DNA from: Phascolarctobacterium sp.
GTDB taxonomy: Bacteria > Bacillota > Negativicutes > Acidaminococcales > Acidaminococcaceae
Length of the DNA: 45,589 bases
NCBI GenBank assembly: GCA_004558595.1
Contig: SFCN01000006.1
Coordinates: forward strand, 1 to 45,589
Direction: 5' to 3'
Shown: positions 39,759-45,589 of the stretch, piece by piece
Position numbering within the stretch: the first letter of the stretch is position 1
How the letters are laid out: every line of letters begins with the position of its first letter
Notes under the pieces: generated by a model
What the model was told of the DNA's origin: nothing
Databases searched by the model: none
Seen by the model: the letters and a program-made list of their open reading frames with translations, nothing else
Translations under genes and position numbers: made by a program

Positions 39759-40979
39759 TTATTTTACCAGCAGGCGGAAATATTTCTTTTTGCCCTTGCG
39801 AATCAAAAGGCTCTTGTCAGCGTCGAACATGTCAGCGCTGAGGGAGGCTTCCGGGTCCTTCAGGATTTCTTCCTTAACGGTGAGGCCGCCTTGGGCAATC
39901 ATTTGGCGTGCTTCGCGCTTGCTAGAGAAGACTTTGCCGGCGGTGAGTACGTCAATAACCTTGGCGTTCATTTGCTCGGCGGTGATTTCGATGGTGGGCA
40001 CATTGCTCAAATCGGCGCCGCCACCAAAGAGCGCTTCCGTAGCAGCCTGAGCCTTACGAGCTTCCTCTTCGCCGTGTACCAGCTTGGTAACCTCGTAGGC
40101 CAGCACTTTTTTAGCTTCGTTAATGGCTGCATCCTTTAAGGAGGCCAGACGATGTACCTCGTCCATGGGCAGGTAGGTCAAAAGGCTGAGGCAGTTTTCT
40201 ACGTCGCTGTCGTTCACATTGCGCCAGTATTGGTAGAAGTCGTAGGGAGAGGTTTTCTCCGGATCCAGCCACAGGGCGCCCTTTTCAGTTTTGCCCATTT
40301 TTTTGCCCTCGCTATTGGTCAGGAGCTTGCAGGTCATGCAGTAGGCAGGCTTTTGCTCCTTGCGACGAATAAGCTCCACGCCGGCCAGCATATTGGACCA
40401 TTGGTCGTCGCCGCCCAACTCCATAACGCAGTTGTAGTCCTGATGCAGCTTCCAGAAGTCATAGGATTGCATGATCATGTAGTTGAATTCAAAGAAGGTC
40501 AGGCCCTTTTCCCAACGTTTTTTGAAGCATTCAGCGGTGAGCATGCGGTTTACAGAAAAATGCACGCCTACCTCTCTGAGCAGGCTTACATAGTTCAGGT
40601 TGAGCAGCCAATCAGCGTTGTTGGCGATAATGGCCTTGCCCTCGCTAAAGTCGATGAAGCGGCTCATTTGCTTTTTGAAGCAGGCGATATTGTGGGCAAT
40701 GAACTCAGGGGTGAGCATTTTACGCATTTCGTCCTTGCCACTGGGGTCGCCTACCATACCGGTGCCGCCGCCCAGGAGCACGATGGGGCGATGGCCGGCC
40801 TTTTGCATATGGCTCATCATCATCAGGGCGATGAAGTGGCCTACATGGAGGCTGTCGGCAGTGGGGTCAAAGCCGATATAAAAGGTAATTTTTTCTTTTT
40901 CAAGTAATTCTTTAATTTCAGTTTCGTGGGACATTTGCTTAATAAACCCACGCTCCTGCAATACGTCTAAAACAGACAT
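39759..40979 (-). CDS. tyrS: Tyrosyl-tRNA synthetase
   Basis: Class I synthetase, 406 aa. FYIGFDPTADSLHVGHF holds the HIGH-type motif (HVGH), KMGKT is the KMSKS variant, and a C-terminal S4-like RNA-binding domain (about 340-406, VFSSKREARQMIAQGG) follows. RBS GGGAGG. No T-box leader: the 5' UTR is under 65 nt. Confidence 0.96.
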   Translation of the reverse strand: MSVLDVLQERGFIKQMSHETEIKELLEKEKITFYIGFDPTADSLHVGHFIALMMMSHMQKAGHRPIVLLGGGTGMVGDPSGKDEMRKMLTPEFIAHNIACFKKQMSRFIDFSEGKAIIANNADWLLNLNYVSLLREVGVHFSVNRMLTAECFKKRWEKGLTFFEFNYMIMQSYDFWKLHQDYNCVMELGGDDQWSNMLAGVELIRRKEQKPAYCMTCKLLTNSEGKKMGKTEKGALWLDPEKTSPYDFYQYWRNVNDSDVENCLSLLTYLPMDEVHRLASLKDAAINEAKKVLAYEVTKLVHGEEEARKAQAATEALFGGGADLSNVPTIEITAEQMNAKVIDVLTAGKVFSSKREARQMIAQGGLTVKEEILKDPEASLSADMFDADKSLLIRKGKKKYFRLLVK

Positions 40980-41043
40980 CTAATGACCTCCCTTAAATAT
41001 TTAAGCTTGCGGAAAAATATCAGCAAGCGCATAATCTCATATC

Positions 41044-41072
41044 ATTATACCTTATTGGACATGTTTTAGCAA
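41044..41072 (-). promoter_or_regulatory. tyrS promoter
   Basis: TTGCTA, 17-bp spacer, TATAAT on the minus strand, directly downstream of the mscL terminator. The leader between start and tyrS has a GCTTGC/GCAAGC stem. Confidence 0.72.
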
Positions 41073-41122
41073 TTAAAAAAGCACCGGAAGCAGCTTTTTG
41101 AAGCTTCCGATGCTGTTTTTTA
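41073..41122 (-). terminator. Terminator of mscL
   Basis: AGCACCGGAAGC and GCTTCCGATGCT (41080-41091 with 41103-41114) pair at 11 of 12 positions, with A/T-runs on both sides. Confidence 0.9.
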
Positions 41123-41136
41123 GGATTGGACTAGGC

Positions 41137-41577
41137 TTATTTGGTCTCCAGCTGGGAGGTGCAATGGGGGCAGCGAGTGGCGTCGTCGGCAATTTCGCTC
41201 TTGCAGTAGGGGCATTTACGGGGCTCCGGCTTGGGAGCAGGGGGCGGAGTGAGCTTGTTGATTTGCTTGACCATGATGAAGATGACAAAGGCCAAAATCA
41301 AGAAGTCCATGACGGTGTTGATGAAGCTGCCGTAGGCCAGGACAGGAGCGCCAGCTTTTTTCGCTGCCTCTAGGGTGGCGTATTCTTTGCCGTTGAGGCT
41401 TAGAAAGAGGTTTTTGAAGTCCATTTTGCCCATGGCCATGCCAATGGGAGGCATAATGATGTCATTTACCAGGGAGCCTACGATTTTGCCAAAGGCACCG
41501 CCGATAATTACGCCAACGGCCATATCTATAACATTGCCGCGCATAGCAAATTTTTTAAAATCATCTTTGAGAGACAT
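41137..41577 (-). CDS. mscL: MscL mechanosensitive channel with zinc-ribbon tail
   Basis: 146 aa. The first part is MscL: KKFAMRGNVIDMAVGVIIGGAFGKIV (TM1 region), NDIIMPPIG, periplasmic loop, then TM2 (INTVMDFLILAFVIFIMVKQ) and a cytoplasmic Pro-rich linker. The tail (about 119-140) has CPYC and CPHC pairs 14 residues apart, a zinc-ribbon; E. coli MscL lacks it. Opens under membrane tension to release solutes in osmotic downshock. RBS GGAGG. Confidence 0.95.
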   Translation of the reverse strand: MSLKDDFKKFAMRGNVIDMAVGVIIGGAFGKIVGSLVNDIIMPPIGMAMGKMDFKNLFLSLNGKEYATLEAAKKAGAPVLAYGSFINTVMDFLILAFVIFIMVKQINKLTPPPAPKPEPRKCPYCKSEIADDATRCPHCTSQLETK

Positions 41578-41640
41578 AATGAATCCTCCTATAAAATTTT
41601 CTCTTTTTATATTCTACCTGAAAGTGAAAAATCCTGCTGC

Positions 41641-41669
41641 TTGACTGAAAAGTATTTGTGCCTTATAAT
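41641..41669 (+). promoter_or_regulatory. Promoter of the DnaA-N-like gene
   Basis: TTGACT (41641-41646), 17-bp spacer, TATAAT (41664-41669). The 5' UTR would be about 80 nt. Confidence 0.82.
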
Positions 41670-41758
41670 AGTAGGGAACAGAGCTTGTCTTGAGCTGTCT
41701 TGGGTTTTGGGGCAGTTTTAAGCAATTTTAAATATTACACAAATTGGAGGAATAGAAG

Positions 41759-42094
41759 ATGCGTGAAGATTTAGTTGTACCTGGCGAGGGCGAGGAAAAT
41801 TTTGTCCTGGCTCGTGATGCTCGTGTTGTGACCATTCCCTTTACTCCCTTGGAGGTTAGAATGCAAAAGGAAAAGCCGGAGGTTTTCGCTCGTTTGCAAA
41901 AGCTGAAGGAGCTTATTGGTGAGGATACCTTTAAGCGCTTGGTAAGCAGAGTGCACAATATTAATTATGCTGATACTCGCATTATGCTGGTGGCTGAAAG
42001 CGAGCTCCATCGCACTAATATTGAAAGAGAGATTTTGCCGGCTATCGCGGAGGCCTTTGAGGTTACTAGCATTCGCGTGGTAACTCAGGGCTAG
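41759..42094 (+). CDS. Small protein resembling DnaA domain I
   Basis: 111 aa with GGAGGAA 7-8 bp upstream of the ATG. After about 40 leader residues, LQKLKELIGEDTFKRLVSRV is followed by IMLVAESELHRTNIEREIL and AIAEAFEVTSIRVV. This order (helix with GEDTF, a beta strand, then a helix with RxxIExxxLPxIxxA) resembles the N-terminal DnaA domain that binds DnaB and regulators. There is no AAA+ or HTH part. A role in replication control is inference. No recognised neighbours. It may be an unrelated alpha/beta fold. Confidence 0.6.
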   Translation: MREDLVVPGEGEENFVLARDARVVTIPFTPLEVRMQKEKPEVFARLQKLKELIGEDTFKRLVSRVHNINYADTRIMLVAESELHRTNIEREILPAIAEAFEVTSIRVVTQG

Positions 42095-42140
42095 AATTGC
42101 TTTTGCAGTCAGCTAGCATAATAAATGGAGCAAAAAGTTG

Positions 42141-42169
42141 TTGACAAAAACGCTTTTATGCTTTATAAT
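42141..42169 (+). promoter_or_regulatory. Consensus promoter of tRNA-Pro
   Basis: TTGACA, 17-bp spacer, TATAAT: a full match to the housekeeping consensus, about 37 bp upstream of the tRNA. Confidence 0.92.
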
Positions 42170-42206
42170 ATTATTCGTTGCTGATGTGTAAATATTAGCA
42201 TAATGT

Positions 42207-42283
42207 CGGGGCGTGGCGCAGCTTGGTAGCGCGCTTGTTTCGGGTACAAGAGGCCGTGAGTTCGAATCTCGCCGCCCCGACCA
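42207..42283 (+). tRNA. tRNA-Pro (CGG)
   Basis: A 77-nt cloverleaf with encoded CCA. Acceptor CGGGGCG pairs with CGCCCCG; the anticodon stem CTTGT/ACAAG encloses TTCGGGT, anticodon CGG, reading CCG. T-loop TTCGAAT. It is transcribed alone. Confidence 0.96.
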
Positions 42284-42295
42284 AATTGAAAATTG

Positions 42296-42373
42296 AGAAC
42301 CGCTAGTTTTGGCGGTTCTTTTTTTGCTCCGGCTGTACTGCTTTCTTGGCAGTGCAGCCGGAGCTTTTTTTGT
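42296..42373 (+). terminator. Two tandem terminators after tRNA-Pro
   Basis: First: 8-bp stem 42296-42303 with 42312-42319 and a T7 run. Second: 10-bp stem 42326-42335 with 42355-42364 plus an inner ACTGC/GCAGT stem and a T7 run. Both face the plus strand. Confidence 0.93.
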
Positions 42374-42791
42374 ATGCAATATACTTGTGTTAAATCTGGG
42401 CTTATTAGTTTTTCAAATCGTATTTTGTAAATAGCAATATATTGATTATTACTATAGGATGCACGGTGGATGGGACAATTTATATATTTTATTTTATAAA
42501 CCACTCTAATGATAAAAATTAGCCAGATTTTGTCACACGTTGACGAACTTGCCTGTTGGTAGTACAATAATAATAATCAATAAGTGTTTGCGAATTACAA
42601 TTTATAATTAGAATAGAGAATAGAAAGTGGATTGACGGGGCTGGACCAATTCAGGTTTAGGGCAGTCGTTTATAGTCTTATATTGTAATATTAAATAGGA
42701 TAATTGTAATGGATGAGGGAATGAAAGCTTTAGGGATGTTATTTATGGTTATGTGATGGTATGTAATTGTACTTAATGAAGGAAGTTGAAG
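42374..42791 (+). promoter_or_regulatory. Long AT-rich leader of the surface-sugar operon
   Basis: No gene is seen in over 400 bp. A promoter lies at 42540-42568: TTGACG, 17-bp spacer, TACAAT. This gives a 5' leader of about 215 nt before the dehydratase ATG. Such long leaders in capsule and glycan operons often carry antitermination or structured elements; I could not identify one. Confidence 0.6.
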
Positions 42792-44774
42792 ATGCTTTTA
42801 GGGAAGTTAGGTTATTTGGATGGCAAATTTAAAATTCGTTGGCAGCTGATGTTTTACGATGTGGTGATTTACGCCATTGTAATAACCTTTATCATGACTA
42901 CTTATGGCCTAGCTGGCAGTTCCCTGCAGGAATTCACTGTAGGAGCTGTGGCAGCCCTGCTGTGTCTTTTGCTTTGCCGCACTGTAGGCAAGGTTTACAG
43001 CATGATTATCCGCTACGGCGGCGTGCATGTGTATATGCGGCTTTTCGCTACGGATTTGATAGCTCTGTGCTTTTATTGGCCCCTTAAATATGGCTTGGGC
43101 CTGGAGCATATGACCAGCCAGCGTTGGCTGATTATTATGCTTTTGAATCTACTGGGCGCTGTGGGCATGCGGTTGATGTACCGTTATTGCTACCGTTTTG
43201 GGGTACGGCGCACTCGTAAGGGCGATTTTTTACGGTTTTTGCTGCTGCTTTTTGCCGGTGACAATGTAATTAAGGAGCGTCGCAACGAGAATAAGCGTAT
43301 TCGCATTGCTATTTTAGGTGCAGGCCGATTGGGTGCGGTGCTGGCGGATGAGCTACTCAGCAACGACAGCGCTGCTTATGTGCCTGTGTGCTTTATCGAC
43401 CAGGACCCAACTAAGACTGGTCGCGAGGTGATGGGCTTACCGGTGCTGCCTGAGGGCGAGGATGGCCTAGAGGATTTGAAGGATTATGGCGTGCAAGAGA
43501 TTGTTTTCGCCATTACTAATATTATTAATACGAAAAAAGACACCTTATTTAAGATGTACAAAGCAGCTGGCTATAAGGTGAAGGTGTACGACTTTTCGGT
43601 AGCTGACGTGGCTAAGAGCGGCAAGCGCATGCTGCGCGAGTTCGACATCGACGAGCTGCTTTTCCGTCAGCCTATTGTAGTTAATAACGAGCTGGTAAGC
43701 TCTTATTATAAGGATAAAGTAATCTTAGTTACTGGTGGCGGTGGCTCCATTGGCAGTGAGATGTGCCGTCAGGTGGCGAAGATGTCCCCCAAGCAGATTA
43801 TTGCTCTGGATATTTACGAGAATGGCGTGTATGACCTGCAGCAGGAACTCAGATTATTATACGGTGACAAACTGAACTTCAAGGTGGAAATCGCTTCTAT
43901 TTGTAGCGAAAGTACTATGCGCAGAGTAATGGAAGAATATCATCCAGATATTCTTATTCATGCCGCTGCTCATAAGCATGTTCCTCTTATGGAGAAGAAT
44001 TGCATTGAGGCTGTAGAAAACAATGTTTTCGGAACCTTGAATTGCATCGAACTGTGCGAAGAGTACGGTGTAGGCCGCTTTATGATGGTTTCTACTGATA
44101 AGGCCGTTAATCCCACTAATATTATGGGAGCTACCAAGCGCATGTGTGAGATTATCGCGAGAGCACATAGTGCCCAAAAGGGAAACAAGGTTGTCTTCAG
44201 CGATACGCGCTTCGGCAATGTGCTGGGCAGCGCTGGCAGCGTTATACCTCTTTTTAAGCGGCAGATTGCTAACGGTGGGCCTATTACTATTACAGATAAG
44301 CGGATTATCCGCTACTTTATGACCATTCCAGAGGCCAGCCAGCTGGTGCTGCACAGCGGCGCTATTGCCAAGAACGGAGAACTATTCGTCCTCGACATGG
44401 GCCAGCCTGTGAAGATTTACGACTTAGCTGTGAATATGATTAAGCTGTCCGGCTTAGAGCCTTATAAGGATATAGATATTATCGAGACTGGCCTGAGGCC
44501 CGGTGAGAAATTATATGAAGAGCTGCTCATTAAGAGCGAGACTCTGGATAAGACCGATAATAAGCTGGTCTTTATTGAAAAGGACGAGCCTATTGGGATG
44601 GACGAGCTAAAGCAGCGGCTACAGCTGCTGCGTGAAGCTTTAGCAACCAATAGTGATGAGGCTGTGCGAGAGGCAATGCATAGGGTTGTGCCGACCTATA
44701 GGACACCAGAAGAGGTTAACTGTAGGGCTGGGCTGAGTAAAGAAATGCAGAATGTAAGGAAGATAGATTCATGA
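42792..44774 (+). CDS. UDP-GlcNAc 4,6-dehydratase family membrane protein, PglF/CapD-like
   Basis: 660 aa from the ATG at 42792 (GGAAG upstream; a TTG at 42786 is less likely). Four N-terminal membrane helices (about 15-130), a first Rossmann domain with LGAGRLG (about 175), then a dehydratase SDR domain with VTGGGGSIGSEM (about 315), HAAAHKHVPLMEKN, STDKAVNPTNIMGATKR (catalytic region with the family Lys in place of Tyr), and SDTRFGNVLGSAGSVIP. Makes the 4-keto-6-deoxy sugar used for bacillosamine-type or other deoxyamino sugars in surface glycans. Confidence 0.93.
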   Translation: MLLGKLGYLDGKFKIRWQLMFYDVVIYAIVITFIMTTYGLAGSSLQEFTVGAVAALLCLLLCRTVGKVYSMIIRYGGVHVYMRLFATDLIALCFYWPLKYGLGLEHMTSQRWLIIMLLNLLGAVGMRLMYRYCYRFGVRRTRKGDFLRFLLLLFAGDNVIKERRNENKRIRIAILGAGRLGAVLADELLSNDSAAYVPVCFIDQDPTKTGREVMGLPVLPEGEDGLEDLKDYGVQEIVFAITNIINTKKDTLFKMYKAAGYKVKVYDFSVADVAKSGKRMLREFDIDELLFRQPIVVNNELVSSYYKDKVILVTGGGGSIGSEMCRQVAKMSPKQIIALDIYENGVYDLQQELRLLYGDKLNFKVEIASICSESTMRRVMEEYHPDILIHAAAHKHVPLMEKNCIEAVENNVFGTLNCIELCEEYGVGRFMMVSTDKAVNPTNIMGATKRMCEIIARAHSAQKGNKVVFSDTRFGNVLGSAGSVIPLFKRQIANGGPITITDKRIIRYFMTIPEASQLVLHSGAIAKNGELFVLDMGQPVKIYDLAVNMIKLSGLEPYKDIDIIETGLRPGEKLYEELLIKSETLDKTDNKLVFIEKDEPIGMDELKQRLQLLREALATNSDEAVREAMHRVVPTYRTPEEVNCRAGLSKEMQNVRKIDS

Positions 44775-45268
44775 CCAAAAGTTTATTGATAATTGGTGCC
44801 GGTGGCCACGGCAAGGTCGTAAAAGAAATTGCCGAAGCCTTAGGCTATACCCATATAGCATTCTTAGATGACAATAGTGCTGAAGCCATAGGCAAAATCG
44901 CTGATTCTAAAGCTTTCGTAAACCAATTCCAAGAAGCCTTCGTCGGCATTGGTAATAATAAATTTCGTGGCGAGTTATTGACTAGACTTGAGCAAGAAGG
45001 CTTTGCCATTCCTGTTCTCATCCATCCAACAGCATATGTTAGTAAAAGTGCTGTGATTGGCAAGGGAACTGTAGTGGAACCGATGGCCATCGTAAATGCC
45101 AATAGCAAAATAGGTATTGGCTGCATCATTTATGTAGGCTCAATTGTTGATCATGACGCTATTTTAGAGGATTGCGTTCACGTTAATGCAGGCGCAATTT
45201 GCAAGGCTGGTAGCTTCGTCTCAAAGGAAACAAAGCTGGAAGCTGGTCAGGTAGTGAAAGGTTATTAA
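44771..45268 (+). CDS. PglD-like sugar acetyltransferase
   Basis: 165 aa. N-terminal Rossmann-like part LLIIGAGGHGKVVKEIAE, FVGIGNN, then a left-handed beta-helix (HPTAYVSKSAVIGKGTVVEP, NANSKIGIGCIIYVGSIVDHD) with His in VDHD as catalytic base. Transfers acetyl from acetyl-CoA to a UDP-4-amino sugar. It is shorter than PglD of Campylobacter (about 195) and ends soon after the EAGQVVKGY turn. Start overlaps the dehydratase stop by ATGA. The aminotransferase expected between the two enzymes is not in the window. Confidence 0.9.
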   Translation: MTKSLLIIGAGGHGKVVKEIAEALGYTHIAFLDDNSAEAIGKIADSKAFVNQFQEAFVGIGNNKFRGELLTRLEQEGFAIPVLIHPTAYVSKSAVIGKGTVVEPMAIVNANSKIGIGCIIYVGSIVDHDAILEDCVHVNAGAICKAGSFVSKETKLEAGQVVKGY

Positions 45269-45300
45269 ATCATTGAATAAATAGTAAAGAAGGTCACGAC

Positions 45301-45589
45301 ATGAATTATTTAGTAGTAGTTGCTCATCCAGATGATGAAGTTCTTGGTGCTGGAGCAACAATTCATAAGCTCATAAATGCTGGTAACAATGTAGCAGTAG
45401 CCATCATGGTTAGCCAGGCGGCGGCCAGAAAGGATTTATCTTCGTCCTTATCTGCTGATGAAGCTGAAGCTCTGGCAATTTTGGGAGTAAAGCAAACATA
45501 TCACGCAAGCTTTCCCAATATCAAGATGAATACTGTTCCACATTTGGAATTGGTGCAGTTCATTGAAAAATGCATTATGGACTTCAAGG
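45301..45589 (+). CDS. PIG-L/LmbE-type deacetylase, 5' part
   Basis: 96 codons, cut by the window end. Starts MNYLVVVAHPDDEVLGAGATIHKL: the AHPDDE zinc/catalytic motif of N-acetylglucosaminyl deacetylases is complete; the second motif (HxxH) lies outside. Placed 32 bp after the acetyltransferase, it probably deacetylates a surface sugar. Confidence 0.9.
   Translation, partial: MNYLVVVAHPDDEVLGAGATIHKLINAGNNVAVAIMVSQAAARKDLSSSLSADEAEALAILGVKQTYHASFPNIKMNTVPHLELVQFIEKCIMDFK

Noticed and set aside
40152..40907. Plus-strand frame of 251 codons opposite tyrS
   Set aside because: Antisense of the TyrRS catalytic domain, which is conserved; no RBS or domain in the plus frame.
40980..41080. T-box riboswitch before tyrS
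   Set aside because: The leader is under 65 nt and has no T-box sequence or specifier stem; a plain promoter fits.

Overview
The window looks like a chromosomal segment of a Gram-negative-walled Firmicute, probably a Negativicute of the Acidaminococcaceae/Phascolarctobacterium type. The reasons are a PolC-type replicase and the Firmicute gene order pyrH-frr-uppS-cdsA-dxr-rseP-ispG-proS-polC, combined with an autotransporter-like repeat adhesin, lpd-type anaerobic decarboxylase genes and superoxide reductase. Base composition and codon use look even. I see no phage, IS transposase, CRISPR or rRNA. The taxonomic placement is inference from gene content only.

Layout. (1) 1-961: the 5' part of a repeat-rich surface protein on the minus strand, cut by the window edge. 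(2) 962-2483: a promoter region with a poly-G tract and a BirA-type operator, then bioB and its terminator. (3) 2500-6857: a pst-phoU phosphate operon behind a four-repeat Pho box; its PstS has its two halves in swapped order. (4) 6871-7407: an orphan ECF transporter S component, convergent with phoU. (5) 7647-21212: the housekeeping operon for UMP kinase, ribosome recycling, a small PASTA-like protein, a ferredoxin, undecaprenyl-PP, CDP-diacylglycerol, MEP isoprenoid enzymes, the site-2 protease, ProRS, an MgtC-like protein, a PolC without the embedded exonuclease, and a DUF3783 protein. (6) 21315-22199: YajQ, then tRNA-Gln and tRNA-Glu. (7) 22259-26256: a MerR/GyrI-type regulator and a UbiD/UbiX/LpdD prenyl-FMN decarboxylase operon that share one 21-bp operator motif; a decayed transporter fragment lies inside the operon. 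(8) 26286-27537 (minus): purC and desulfoferrodoxin. (9) 27838-35592: a periplasmic propeller sensor with an HD-GYP-like output, then a response regulator/histidine kinase operon running into YqeG phosphatase, a nitrilase-family amidase and a VanX-type dipeptidase. (10) 35591-38213: a palindromic repeat element, then YlbF, MurB, an unknown protein and a ferredoxin-nitroreductase. (11) 38317-41577 (minus): brnQ, tyrS and mscL. (12) 41641-42366: a stand-alone DnaA domain I-like protein and tRNA-Pro. (13) 42540-45589: a long leader, then a surface-sugar locus (UDP-sugar 4,6-dehydratase, PglD-like acetyltransferase, PIG-L deacetylase cut by the window end).

The most interesting observations are the permuted PstS, the PolC without a proofreading domain, the MerR operator in the 19-bp spacer of the decarboxylase promoter, the propeller/HD-GYP sensor, the DnaA-N-like small protein, and two palindromic elements at gene 3' ends. 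All calls come from reading the sequence; no database search was run.
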